From the NCBI GenBank assembly GCA_011800805.1, contig MPNW01000199.1, positions 23,030 to 87,029 on the forward strand: a DNA stretch of 64,000 nucleotides. Reading direction: 5' to 3'. This DNA is from Hirudo medicinalis (taxonomy: Eukaryota; Annelida; Clitellata; Hirudinida; Hirudinidae). Positions 14,201-26,100 of the stretch are shown piece by piece (position 1 is the stretch's first letter; each line of letters opens with the position of its first letter). The notes beneath the pieces were generated by a model, which searched no databases, had not been told where the DNA came from, and worked only from the letters and a program-made list of their open reading frames with translations. The position numbers and the translations under genes are program-made.

Positions 14201-17200
14201 TAAGACGATTCTATGTTGGATTATTCTTTAGTCGTGATAACTCGGGAGATTCAATCGCTCGGGTTTCGTTCATTTACGGATAACACCGAATCGGCCGAAA
14301 CCGACTTGCGTTGGTTGCAGGAGAATGTCGCTTGATTAAAAATAAGATGCTCAAAAGATAGTGCGGTACTATGGCAACATAACCTGGTGAAATCGAATTG
14401 GTTCATAATATTTGTGGATGGTGACATCTACAAAAAGAGAGAATTGGCTTCATGATTTGGCAGCAAAGAAGGATTTCATAAGACCAAATAAACCATCCAT
14501 CAGTACAAGACCATTATTATCATATTCCAATGTTATAATGTTACAATTCCAATGTTCCTGCATGTGGCAGTAAAAAGCAACCCATCTTGCACTTGAAAGA
14601 GCACAAGAGCCCCTGGAAAGGAGAGCTACAATTAGTCATAAAAGGGGAGTAGTTTAGCAAAAGAAAACATCGATTAATTATTAAATTAGTCCTTGTAGAC
14701 ATGCCGTGAGAATGAAATGTAACAACCAATATCTGAGAGAAGCTTGAGAGTCTGAGGAACCAAAATAATAGCTACAGTTTTGAGAGCAAATTCAAAATGC
14801 ATAAATTCATCCTGTTTAAAAAAAAAACAAGCAAAAATGTTGTTGAGCAAAAGTGGACATCCATCTATCCAATTGTCTGACCCACTCGAGCTAAAATAAC
14901 TGGGTCCTCATTACGGCGACTGTTTTGTGATCCTCTGTTATATACACAGAGTGTACAGGCTATCAAATTTTGTTTGTTCTGACATGAATTTCTAGTGTCT
15001 AGCTATTAAAATTGGTCCAACTCTACAGTAGAATTTAAATTCTGGCATGTTCACCTGAGCAAATGTTGTCTTAATTTAATTAATTTGGACAAATATGATA
15101 CATTTCAAAATATTTGAGCACTATACAATATACTAGGTGGATGATAACTAAGAAAAAAATAACTAAAACATCGTTTATATTATTTTTTTGATAAATTATC
15201 ACTAAGCTTCAAAGAAATCACTTCAATAAATATTTGACAACACTCAGTAGAGAAGCAATTTGATGAAGCAGTTGATGAATGTTTCTTGATAACGACCACT
15301 AAGTGCCAAAAAAGGATCATTGTTAAACACATAAGTGAAAACATCAACCACATAAGCACTCCATGTAACTTTTACAGAGCAATCCATTTTCGTGTTACTC
15401 AAGAATTCCACATCATTTAGAGTGCACAAAACGAAAGTTCACATTTTAGAAGATTTTGTAGGTTTTAGTTTGATACACTTCAAAAGTTATTTAGACAAAA
15501 ATATGTGCTGCTATCTGGTGATAATGTCATTGTTTTGACATTATTAAGTAAAAGATTGCGTATAATTAACATTGTCTTATTATAAGCATGATTCATCCAA
15601 TACATCCTGATGACAACCAAGCAATAAATTCAATTAAAAGCCAATAATTACTCCTTAAAGCAAGCACATGTGGAATATGATCGGAGCAAAACAATAATAA
15701 AAGGAAAAAGAAATAAAAAGATAAACTGCATAATTATAAAAAAAAGATAAACTGCATAATTGTAATAAAAAGAAAAACTGCATAAATGTAATAAAAAGAG
15801 AAACTGCAAGTAGCTAATTTGTTCGTGAGTGGCAGAACGACTGCGGGCACAAGTGTATCTATTAATAAACAGTGGAAAACAGTTTTGTTGGTGTGTGACT
15901 CATCCTAAAGGGCTTGGTAGCAATAATGATGTCTTTTAACCCATAAGAAACCAGTGTTTTGAATATAGAGAAAAACTCAATGTTTTGCAAAGAATTAATT
16001 AATACCAAATACAATTTAATTAGAGAAGTTGAGGATGTCAATGCTTAGAGGCACAAATAAAGCGGACATTTAAGGCAAGACTGTAACGAATGCACTCCTA
16101 ACACATTTGCAAGTCAATTATCTCAGTACATCCTGCCTAGGTATAGTAAATTCATTATGGAAAGAAAGAACTTGAAGCATAATAAGACTACTTTGTCCTT
16201 AAAATAATTCCTGCTAACTCCACTTACAAAATGTTTTTATGGCTGCAATGTTCAAAACAATCAAAGCCCAGAGAAAGCTATATTAAGAAACATCTCAGGG
16301 AGGATCGTCATGGACATGGATCTAAAAATCCCAAGCAAATTTTGTCCTGCTGTGAAGAAGTGACATTCCATTTACCAACTCAGCTATTACTAAACTGGAG
16401 CATGAAGAATATTCACCAACGAATAGGAAGCATCCAATTCAAGCTTTAAGAGAAACTTGAAAAAAAGAATAGCTTATTATTCAACAGGTGAACTAGAACA
16501 ATTTTATCTCTCCCTCAACTTTTCTTTAAAATCCTTTCAATTCTGATAAAACATTATGCCAAAAAACTGACAAATCTAACATCCAAAGATTCAACTGATG
16601 TTAATATTTTTGGAAATCATATCTTTAAATACTTATTCATTATACATTATTCAAACATACTTAACATACATAATAGTTAAATAATTAACAACATTTTGTG
16701 AGAAAAACCATAACATTAACTCAATCTCTCTCAGAAATAATCATTCTTGCCAAAAAGAATCAAAATACAAGAATTCCTACTCATCATTCTTATTTAAAAT
16801 GGCTGATTTAATTTCAAGCAAACACTTTTAAGCTATTCATGAGCTACTGAGTATTCATGAGCTATTAGTATTAGCACTGAGGGAAGTGCTTCAAAAAAAA
16901 CATCAATTAAAATAATGTAAAACTTGTTTAAAATAAGGTAAAAATCATTGTCACACTAAAAACATGGAATTCACTTGCATTTTCAACTAAAAAAAAATCA
17001 TGGGTCATATAAAGATGAGTTATTTTTGTTGGCTTACCAATGCAGAGAATATTGAAGCAGAAACCATCTAGTACAGATTTGTTAACAAGTTGATCAGGCA
17101 GACTGTCAAAGCCAACATGGCCCGAAAGATTCAGACTTCTCATATTTTCCTGAGCAAAAAACAACAAAATTGGACTTGACTGAAATTTATAACATTTGGT

Positions 17201-17445
17201 GCTTAGTAAAATTATCATTTTCTCAAGCTCAGTCTTATCAGCATAAAGCGCTCATCCAAAGATGTTAAAAAATCATCAATCCTATTTTAACTCCTACATA
17301 GAATGAGCCGAATAAAACCGCAGGATCAAGTTTGCGTTACTTTGAAGCCATACGTTTTGATCAACTGTATTTAACGGTATTTTAAAATAAATATAAAATA
17401 AAATGAAAAACTTACACCAGCAGCGGGCTTCTTTGTATCAATCAT
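5283..17445 (-). CDS. Septin, SEPT6/8/11 subgroup (10 exons)
   Basis: Septins are GTP-binding proteins that assemble into hetero-oligomeric filaments at the membrane and cytokinetic cortex. Exons read by eye (minus strand): 17445-17416 (start [10 protein letters not shown], in-frame TAA upstream), 17149-17038, 8544-8431, 7777-7555, 7271-7154, 7029-6940, 6567-6471, 6100-5944, 5735-5603, 5444-5283. All junctions are GT-AG, phases agree, and the sum is 1236 nt, 411 residues, close to vertebrate SEPT6/11 (about 430). Landmarks: [19 protein letters not shown] before the GTPase domain, P-loop GETGIGKST (about residues 48-56), DTVGFGD (about 100), GKAD (about 183-186, usually AKAD), the septin-unique element around YPWGTVQVEN, then a Glu/Lys coiled coil (about 330-400) ending in PPKKKK. 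These features place it in the SEPT6 subgroup. The 8.5-kb intron 8545-17037 holds an alternative exon and a nested SINE. Confidence 0.93.
9150..9475 (+). repeat. SINE copy 1, interrupted by a younger SINE
   Basis: The body (TGGCCGAATGG, GGTAATGGCAACAGTCGTAATGTG, GCGCTATATAAATGG and a second GCGCTATATAAATGAA end) matches the other SINE copies in the window. In the other copies TGGCCGAATGG acts as an A box and GTTCGAAACCC as a B box; here the B-box part has decayed. Its head is split by an insertion at 9170-9305. Confidence 0.7.
9170..9305 (+). mobile_element. tRNA-Glu-type SINE inserted in the older SINE
   Basis: The head (GTGCCCCGCATGGTCTAAAG onward) closely resembles tRNA-Glu(CTC): D-arm GGTCTA..GGTTA, anticodon region CTCTCAC, and a perfect B box GATTCGAATCC, followed by GGGAGCACC. 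The end is T-rich (AACAATTTTTCTTTTT). An 11-bp direct repeat GTTGGCCGAAT lies on both sides (9159-9169 and 9306-9316), as expected of a target-site duplication. At 136 bp it is a short SINE; the broken acceptor stem argues against a functional tRNA. Confidence 0.72.
12513..12657 (-). CDS. Alternative N-terminal exon of the septin gene
   Basis: On the minus strand an open frame with ATG at 12657 (in-frame TAG upstream) runs to a donor at 12512 (ATAG|GTAGAT) and ends in FNILCIG, the same beta-1 strand that ends the canonical exon at 17038. Both end in phase 1 and would join the P-loop exon at 8544. The preceding residues ([20 protein letters not shown]) differ from the canonical [12 protein letters not shown] segment. 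It may be an alternative first exon starting MGLRVRQ, or a mutually exclusive internal exon entering at the AG at 12638-12637 (then 12636-12513, phase 0 to 1, compatible with exon 1). Using both this and 17149-17038 would shift the frame. Its GC content is higher than the surrounding intron and it has no stop in 48 codons. The acceptor has a weak pyrimidine tract, which slightly favours the first-exon model. Confidence 0.65.
13730..14335 (+). other. GC-richer island in the septin intron with TATA-like motif and small ORFs
   Basis: This part of the intron has more C+G than its surroundings and several CACGTG E-boxes (near 13906 and 14026-14036). A TATAAAAGG motif lies at about 14164 on the plus strand, followed by a 40-codon ORF (14213-14335, begins [14 protein letters not shown], ends LRWLQENVA). 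A 76-codon plus-strand ORF sits at 13909-14139. None resembles a known family. It could be an internal promoter, a small gene, or an old insertion. Confidence 0.3.
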
Positions 17446-19357
17446 TTGAGAATAATAAATGTCTTAATGGCCAAACCGGAAAACAAAACAGTGACTAATG
17501 GGCCAGAAGCTGCAGAATTCGTTTCGAATTTAAGTTTCATATTGGTTGAACAATAAATATGAACAAATAGTTAAAATAATTTTAACTTTTACGTATAAAA
17601 TTTCAGTTTTTAATTGATTAAATTTTATTTAAATAAAAATGTAAAACAATGTAAATAATTTAATTCGTTCGTAAACCTAGTTGAATAACGTGAATAATAA
17701 AATACAACAAAATTTAAACTCTAACATCAATAACGAAAAAAATGATTCATAGTTATGAATGTTATTAATTTTTTGTTTGGGCCGAAACGTTCGGTGACAG
17801 GACCAAAGTCTGTAAGAACCTCCGGTTTTTATATTAAAATTTTTAAAACAGTTAAAAGAGTTAAAATGCTTATACCTGTTATTAATGATTTAAAAAGCCG
17901 AAAAAGAATAGACAGAGTAAATACTTTAATAATCTAAAAATAGATACTTTTAATAATCTAAAAATAAGTCTTTCTATTTCTATCAAACGTGTAATGTCTT
18001 TACATCTAATAAAACTCTGAATCGTTACACGGTCTGCTGAACCTGTTTAGCTGACTTTTTGGTTGTTTTTTTATGCAATATCTCGACATAAGCGAGATTT
18101 CTTATTTTTAGTCTTCTGGTGTGAAGGAAGAAATCGCATGGTGTTATTTAACGTTGCAGAAAAATTAGTCTAACATATCATTTACCTCGTTCCAATGATC
18201 AGACCGTATCCTGTAGGGATACTTAATCAATGCCTTTTTTTATGGCCAATCAAATGGAAAAGCTGGCTTTTTCTTGTCATATCTTGTGTCGGGGTGTATC
18301 TCCCCAACTGGTTATAGACTTGACCACGGACGTCTCATGACGTTTTGTTTGATTTTGCATGACCAATTTGGACTAACTTGGTTGCTTGATGTAAACAATC
18401 TTCCCATGGGGAAGTAGTGCAGTTACTGCTTACCTATACACAAATTATTATGTTAATAGAAAAATTGATCATTGTAATTATCTCCATGGATTGTTTGGAG
18501 TGAAAGATTTCAGTCCTTTTTTAATTATTTGATGTTAAAGTTTGCTTTTATGCGCCTGAAATGTACGATTTCGATATTTTGCCTCGATATTTCGATATGA
18601 TGCGTTTGAACGAAAAAAATGCGTTTTATCAAGATATTTAGGTGCCTGAGATCTTAATCACTGCCATTGGGACAGGCGCTATCTTTTGAAGAACCATGAA
18701 TATTGGAAATGATTAGAACCAGATTGAAATACCTGTTCATTTAACATCCGCCTAATCAACGGGTGTGCCCCCGAGAACGTAAGGAGTTTGGGTCGAAGCG
18801 TTCGGTGACAGGGGCACTCCTCTAATGATTCCCTGTCGGTAGGCTCCGTTGCAGGAGTTAGTTACTGCACTGAGGCATTGGCCATTTGGCGCTCGGGAAT
18901 AGACCATTGACAACCGGGAAAGAGTGGTGACGATCTGGACAGATGGGTGATGGCTCGGAAAGGCGAATTTCGCGAATTCGCTGTTTCCTCCGTGACTTTT
19001 CGCTAGAAGCAAGAAAATGGTCATGTCGTCAAGTTTTACGAGGGTTTGCACCCCCGTAAAATCTGAAATGACGTCCCGGGTGGCTTAGTTTCAATGACGA
19101 CTGAGGCTATTTTGTGAGGGTTATTTGCAAAGATGTAATGTTTAAGTGCGTAACGTAAATGTAACGATGAACCGGGCTGTCAGGGTATTCAAATATATGT
19201 GTAGTTTGGTGAGTAAAAAGACTCTCATTATTAAAAAGGTCTCTGAGAAGATATTGAATCAACTAAATAAACAATGCTAGTGGTAGACTCGTACAAAAGC
19301 AACACAAATTATTACAAAGGTAATAGAGACTTTTACGTTATATTGCCAATTCTAATA
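17446..19357. other. Intergenic region between septin and apyrase array
   Basis: No recognised gene. A 27-bp sequence occurs twice in direct orientation (17775-17801 and 18786-18812; core CGTTCGGTGACAGG). A 99-codon minus-strand frame at 18752-19051 overlaps the second copy but resembles nothing recognised. The first ~150 bases would contain the septin promoter and 5' UTR. Confidence 0.4.
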
Positions 19358-22300
19358 TTATAATAATCTCTCAATTCCCGCTTGGTCCATGTGTGGATAT
19401 CTTTCATTAAATTCGATTCCCTCATATTTGTTGGTGGAGAACATTGTGTCTCCAAGTAGGACTTGGTAGGATTTGCCAAACCTAAGGATATTGTAAACGC
19501 CAATATATGATTGGGTCTCTTTTCCTATCTCTACTGTTCTCAACACCACAAGAATCTTCGGTTCTTTAATCGGTATGAACTTTATTGCTGATGCACCTCT
19601 TTCTTTAACAAGAGGTCCTAAGTGGTGCACCCAAACTTTCTTCGAGCTCTGATGTCTTACAAGAAATAGATTGGTTCCTTGTATTTCTTCAATCTTGGGA
19701 TCAAAAGCCACTTCGCTGGCCTTCCTTGGCAGAAAATACCATCTCCTCCCGTGCTTGTCGTACTCCACTGCCTCGTGAACAAGAAATCCTGAAACGAAAC
19801 TTCATCATTTAACGATAAATATTGTAATCTTACATTAAATAAATAATATAACCTCATATTGTAAATATTGTATTATAATATTGTAAAAAATACAAAGTGA
19901 AGTCTTTAAACAATACTTAAAGCTTTTGCAAATAATTGTATTTTGTATCACTTGTTCCAAAAATATTTTATTCTAGGACTTCAAAGTCTTCGGAATATCA
20001 TAAATCATCAAGAAATGGAAACATTTTATCTAAACTTGGAAAAATTAAATGAAACTGATTGATGTTGGTGAGGGCGTTCTTGCTTTATTTTTCGATCTAC
20101 AAAAAGCTTTTGATACAGTTAATCATAAAATATTGTTATGTAAACTTGAATCTTATGGTCTTAGAGGTGTTGTTTTAAATTGGTTTCAAAATTATTTATC
20201 TAATAGAGGACAAAGACTCGTGTATAATGATGTTTGTTCCTCTGATACTGTTATTGATTATGGTGTTCCTCAGGGCTCTATTTTGGGTCCTCTTTTATTC
20301 CTCATTTATATTAATGATTTTCAGTGTTCTTCGAGTTTAATCAAACTGTTANCTCTAAAATTATTCTCGATTCAATGTTATGGCCCTAGACTTTACTCCT
20401 CTATACCTTCATCTATCAAAGATCTAATTCAATTAAATACATGTCCTTTTAATTTGCTTTATTTATTGTTTAAAAAGTCATATAAACAATATTTATTGCG
20501 TGGAATTGTATAGTTTATGATTTTGTAAATTACTCTTTGTAAAAGCTTCCTGTATATAATAATTTATTTGGATCAGTCTGATAGCGGAAGGGTGCGCTTC
20601 CTTAAGGCTGGCCCTTTGAGTTTATTTGAATTTGTTTTAATGCTTTTGCTTTGTATATAACAGCTTGTTTGTTTTGTATATAACAGTTTGTTTGTTTGAA
20701 TCAATAAAACTCAAAAACCACAAAAAAAGGATGAAAAAGGTCGAGTTTTTAGGGAGATTCCGGCGAATCTTGAAGATGAGATGGCGTTTCAAGAGGATTT
20801 ATTTATTATCATTTATTATATTATTATTTATTTATTTATTTATTTATTTGAGCTGGAAGCATGTAATCAGACATCTGATGCATCCTGAGAAAACAAGTAC
20901 TGACAAGCATTGGCAATAAAAACGATAGCATAAGTACACGAGCAAGCCTCCCTGTCCCAATGTACATTAGCATCAACCACAAGAAAGGCATAAAGCTCAA
21001 TTACGATAACCGTGGATGTTTTCGCAAAAATCCTGAATTCAATCTGCACTAAAATACCTGGCAATAACCTAAAAGCCGCAATATAATTTGGTAGTTTTAA
21101 TTTGCTGACGTTAATATTTGATAACGTAATCTGTCCGGTGAAAGATTAGAATGCACTTAATCGTCAATTTTGAGAAGATTTTGTATAAATACATGTAATT
21201 TCTAATCAGCCACTAATTTGCAATAATGAATATGAATTCATTCGTAGTTCCCAAGAATAGGTCATGTACAAAAAAAGGGGCAACCAAAACAACGAATTGT
21301 TTTTGTTTATCAATAATCGATATTTTTGCATTATTTTCTGAAAAACCAAAAGTTTTGAAAATGAAATTGGCTAATCTTAAACCTAATATTACCCAAAATC
21401 ATTAAGTTAATCCGTTTTGTTTATTATATATATTATATACATTATTAAAAGACTCAAAGATGTAATCTCAGAAATGTCAGCTTATTTAGTTAACAAATAA
21501 AAAGTGAGAGGTAACAAAAGCAAGTGAACAACATGATGCAACGAAATATTAATTTAGCTAAATTATAATATTAATATTTTATAAATATTAAATGCAATTT
21601 TAAACCTGGAAATCTATGCCTGGAAGAAATTCTTAGCTCTCTATAAATATGACTCCAATTCCTATGAATCACAGCTCCATCCCTGGTCAGGATCTTAATC
21701 CATTCATAGTTGCGATGTCTAACAGTGCCATCGTCGTTCGTGCGTGGTCTTCCGTGCGAGCCGATGTACATCCTACCTTTCCTAACAGTCATCCATTCAC
21801 ATTTAAATCCTGAAATAAATGTTTGATTAACTAAATAGATGCATTACGAAGATGTGTAATTTTAATGAGAAATAATATGCAACCGTCGTCGATACTTCCG
21901 TCGCCATCATTCAATTTCGCGAATTCCTTGATACTAGTCAAGTTTTCATTGAATTTGTAAACAATTCCAGTTTTATCATCGCATGTGTAAAGTTCATCAT
22001 GGAAATTAACTAAATCTGAGAGTTCCAGTCCTCTTGAACCCATTTTACAATCGATTTGAAGCTCTTGTTCGGGACCTTTTTCAAATGATGCAACAGCAAA
22101 GTCATAGCTGATGGATATATTTCCTTGCAAAACATAACTTCGGCATTTGGCTTGGTCTGGTACTATAGACTTTTTATCCAGATCAGCCACAAGAGTTACT
22201 CTCCACCTTCTACCTCTCAAATAATTCAATTCTTGATCTTCATTTAGAGACCTTTTAATGACTTGAAATACAATCATGTTTTAATTAAATGTTTCATGTT

Positions 22301-22618
22301 CGTTCGAACAAATACATAAACTAGAATAACTTGTTCATAGCTTTTAAAGAAATTAGTAATTTGAAGGTAGTTATATTTTTATGCACTTATTACAACTTGT
22401 TGTTTGATCAAAAATATAAAAAATTAAGTCTTAAATAATTTTTAGTAATGTCTAGACTACCAAGAAAAAACATGGACTGATTAGAATACATTCTTTCACG
22501 ACGTCCGCAATTGTGTCCCAATTAAATGAGAACATTTTTTCAATATCTGAAATGAATTCGAGTTACCTCTGCACGTCATCAAACTGCACACGAACAGAAC
22601 AAACAAGAATCTCAGCAT
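19358..22618 (-). CDS. Secreted apyrase (CANT1 family), divergent copy A
   Basis: Apyrases of this Ca-dependent family hydrolyse nucleoside di- and triphosphates; soluble forms act outside the cell. Exons: 22618-22567 (signal peptide MLRFLFVLFVCSLMTC), 22261-21884, 21809-21606 (204 nt) and 19788-19358; total 1065 nt, 354 residues, all GT-AG and in phase. Family landmarks: [55 protein letters not shown]. It differs from its neighbours: GRGMELS has become SRGLELS, the GKEWT region is GSHGRPRTNDDG, the HESA.W segment is HEAVEYD, and the C-terminus extends beyond the usual EGIEFI. Substrate preference may have changed or activity been lost. A LINE relic lies in the last intron. Confidence 0.85.
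20049..20720 (+). pseudogene. Non-LTR retrotransposon (CR1/Jockey-like) RT fragment
   Basis: An open frame to 20513 contains reverse-transcriptase motifs FFDLQKAFDTVNHKIL and GVPQGSILGPLLFLIYIND, then jumps to a C-terminal tail ending in KKSYKQYLL, typical of CR1/Jockey-type LINEs. The catalytic YxDD block is missing, and a single N at 20352 marks the junction. The frame is stopped just upstream (TAA at 20046-20048), so the copy is 5'-truncated. Its 3' UTR includes a short tandem duplication (GTATATAACAG) and an AATAAA near 20704. It sits on the opposite strand in an apyrase A intron. Confidence 0.85.
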
Positions 22619-22963
22619 CCTGTGATTATCAAAAGTGAGTTATCATGAAGCTTCATTTGTGCTTTTATAAGTTACTTAGAGCTCATTCGTTGAGAAAGGT
22701 ATATATGAATATATACGAATATATATATATATCACAAAAATATGCATCGCATATAAATATTTATAGATAGTTCAATATATTTATAAGTTTCCTTATTTAA
22801 AGGTTGAAATCACATGAAATTACAACCAATCGGTAAGTGGTTGAAACCCCCAAAAATTACATGAAATATTCAATTTTTAAGACGGACTGTTTATAATTAA
22901 TTTATTCAAATTAATTCAAAGTTAGTCTCCTCTCTTTGTTTACATTGGTGAACATTTTGCTCA

Positions 22964-24662
22964 TTAAATAAATTCGATTCCTTCAAATTTTTCATTACAA
23001 ATGAAATCTTCCTGCAGAAGAACGTGTCCGTTGATGTTGTAAACTCCAATGTAGGATTCCACTTGGGTTCCAACTTCAACCGTTTTCAAGGCTACAAATA
23101 TGTGATCCTTGGAATTAGGAACAAATTTGAATGAAGAGAATCCTCTACTGATATTAAGGGGTCCGATCTCTTTCTTGATCACTTTTGTAAATTTTTCGTC
23201 GGTTCTAAGGAGCAAGTTACCACATCTTTTCTCATCCTTGGTGTCGTCATATGTTTCTGTGCTGACTTTTCTTGGTAAAAAGAACCATTTTTGATGCACG
23301 TCACTCCACACAGCTGATTCGTGGAAAAAATATCCTGCGTGTTTCACAAGCATTGTTGAAATATCCCATTTGAATATATTTTATTGTTTATCACTAAGTT
23401 ACTAATCAGTTTTTAACTGATGCGATTCAAACAACAAATTCGTCATTATAAAACCCCAAGCATTAAAGCTTTTTATAAAGTTGGGAGAAATATACGGTTA
23501 AAATAAGAAATATTTTCAAACCAGGCGGCCCATAGCCACTCTGAGTTCTCAGTGCCAAGTAATTGTCAGTCCAATTGATGTGCCTAACAAGTCCGAGCTG
23601 ATCAACGACCTTGATCCACTCAGGATCATGGTTCATAAACTCTCCTGTCTTTGTTGTCCACTCTTTTCCAGTTGATCCAATCCAGAGCANNNNNNNNNNN
23701 NNNNNNNNNNNNNNNNNNNNNNNNNNNNNNNNNNNNNNNNNNNNNNNNNNNNNNNNNNNNNNNNNNNNNNNNNNNNNNNNNNNNNNNNNNNNNNNNNNNN
23801 NNNNNNNNNNNNNNNNNNNNNNNNNNNNNNNNNNNNNNNNNNNNNNNNNNNNNNNNNNNNNNNNNNNNNNNNNNNNNNNNNNNNNNNNNNNNNNNNNNNN
23901 NNNNNNNNNNNNNNNNNNNNNNNNNNNNNNNNNNNNNNNNNNNNNNNNNNNNNNNNNNNNNNNNNNNNNNNNNNNNNNNNNNNNNNNNNNNNNNNNNNNN
24001 NNNNNNNNNNNNNNNNNNNNNNNNNNNNNNNNNNNNNNNNNNNNNNNNNNNNNNNNNNNNNNNNNNNNNNNNNNNNNNNNNNNNNNNNNNNNNNNNNNNN
24101 NNNNNNNNNNNNNNNNNNNNNNNNNNNNNNNNNNNNNNNNNNNNNNNNNNNNNNNNNNNNNNNNNNNNNNNNNNNNNNNNNNNNNNNNNNNNNNNNNNNN
24201 NNNNNNNNNNNNNNNNNNNNNNNNNNNNNNNNNNNNNNNNNNNNNNNNNNNNNNNNNNNNNNNNNNNNNNNNNNNNNNNNNNNNNNNNNNNNNNNNNNNN
24301 NNNNNNNNNNNNNNNNNNNNNNNNNNNNNNNNNNNNNNNNNNNNNNNNNNNNNNNNNNNNNNNNNNNNNNNNNNNNNNNNNNNNNNNNNNNNNNNNNNNN
24401 NNNNNNNNNNNNNNNNNNNNNNNNNNNNNNNNNNNNNNNNNNNNNNNNNNNNNNNNNNNNNNNNNNNNNNNNNNNNNNNNNNNNNNNNNNNNNNNNNNNN
24501 NNNNNNNNNNNNNNNNNNNNNNNNNNNNNNNNNNNNNNNNNNNNNNNNNNNNNNNNNNNNNNNNNNNNNNNNNNNNNNNNNNNNNNNNNNNNNTTTCTAT
24601 GATTAGCTCTTACCTTCACTCAAATTCAGAATTAGCAGGAATACTGATACTTTGGCAATCAT
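22964..24662 (-). CDS. Secreted apyrase (CANT1 family), copy B, interrupted by assembly gap
   Basis: Visible exons: 24662-24614 (signal peptide MIAKVSVFLLILNLSE), the end of the 204-nt exon at 23690-23522 (IGSTGKEWTTKTGEF, NHDPEWIKVV) and the last exon 23334-22964 ending EKFEGIEFI. The large second exon and the start of the third must lie in the N run 23691-24593. Intron positions and phases match copies A and C. It is closest to copy C: much of the last exon is nearly base-identical. An intact gene is likely but cannot be shown. Role as for copy A: extracellular nucleotide hydrolysis. Confidence 0.82.
23691..24593. other. Assembly gap (run of N)
   Basis: 903 undetermined bases. The gap removes exon 2 and the beginning of exon 3 of apyrase B. 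Its position inside a recent tandem duplication suggests that near-identical copies prevented assembly. Confidence 0.98.
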
Positions 24663-25485
24663 TCTTAATTGATTCTATTTTGTCGGTTCTTAAATAGAAA
24701 TTATTTTAGACGATTTATTATAGGGACTTAACAGTGCTAATGATGTAACCACACAGACAAATCAAGATATAGAAAACCTTAGAATTTCCGGGTTGTTAAT
24801 GACAAACACGAGTCCTTACTTCACATTTACATCGTTTCTGTACAAAAGAAATCTCCATTCAACAGTGAAAATTTCTCTCAAATATTGATTTCAAATATAT
24901 AGGTGACTATTCCAATCTCTATTAACTCCTTATGCAATAATATTTCCTACTCATTATCCGGTTTCATCATCTGCTTTACCAAAGCTTGACTATAATCCTC
25001 ATGTCAAGCTCGTGAGATCAAAAATCAGACCAGAGCAAAACCTTTGTTAATCGGTTTAAACAAGTAACCATCGTCATCTTAAAATTTGAGCTTCTTCAAA
25101 CAAATGACAAATAAATATAATACACTAATGTGTACGGCTATTAAACACGAACAAGCAAGCTTACTTTGTTAGGTTAACAATAATAATATGATGCAAGTAA
25201 TATTAAAATTAGATCACCTACAATTCCACGGACCGGAATTATTAAACGACTTTATTAAGGTATAAACATTATTATTAAGCGACACGAATTTTGAAAGAAA
25301 ATTCACCTGCCTTTTATCAACTAGTCTCAGGCCAAGATCAATGATCAATATTTTCAGCAGAACTTTTTTCGCTTACCGTTATTTAGTAATCAATAAATTT
25401 TTATTATATTAATTGTTCATGTTTAACGGATAGGATATACACGTATTATATCAACAATTTTATTTGGTCATCAAAATTTAATTGT

Positions 25486-25606
25486 CCCACTCAATTTTTA
25501 AATTTTCAAATTTTATATTTCTGTTCAGGTGAGATGACCTTCTGATATCATTTTGAAATTCAATTTTTAGAATTGAACCAAACGTGAATATAAAGTTTGG
25601 AACACG
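25486..25606. repeat. Duplicated block upstream of apyrase B
   Basis: The segment from GTCCCACTCA to AAAGTTTGGA corresponds, with substitutions and small indels, to 28779-28887. Each copy lies roughly 0.75-0.9 kb upstream of an apyrase start codon (B at 24662, C at 28040), so the tandem duplication unit (about 3.1-3.4 kb) includes upstream sequence. Confidence 0.65.
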
Positions 25607-26100
25607 TCACTTTCTCAGTTGTGTGGGATACTGATACTTCATCAAAGAGAATCCACAACAATTTCCATAAGGAAAAGTTTGATTTTTAATGTGAGTATAT
25701 TTCTGTTATGTTTATGCAAACTTTAAACAGTTAGTACCTTAGTTTGGTCATTCCTTAGTCATTCCTTATTTGACTAATTTCAAAATTTAAAAAAAATTAT
25801 CCAATAATGGAATTATCTAATTTTTTACTTATTAAAATTTTAATTTATGATGGTTTGCTTCAAGTTAAAATATTTTGATTTTTATTATATCAGCCTATTT
25901 ATTAATATTTTAATATGTTTTCAAGCATTACACATTTTATAAATTTCCAACATTTTAGGATTAATCAATCAGTAATTGATCGAAAATCCAAAAATCTAAC
26001 TAAACTTTTTATTTTAAGACCAAAACAACTTTTATTGTTTAAAATCTGATTAGTTGAGGGCTTAATATTTAATTGTTAATTACGCCGAATATTACGTAAG

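Noticed and set aside
23611..24697. Long open frames across the N run
   Set aside because: They exist only because N is not a stop; the real exons there are on the minus strand.
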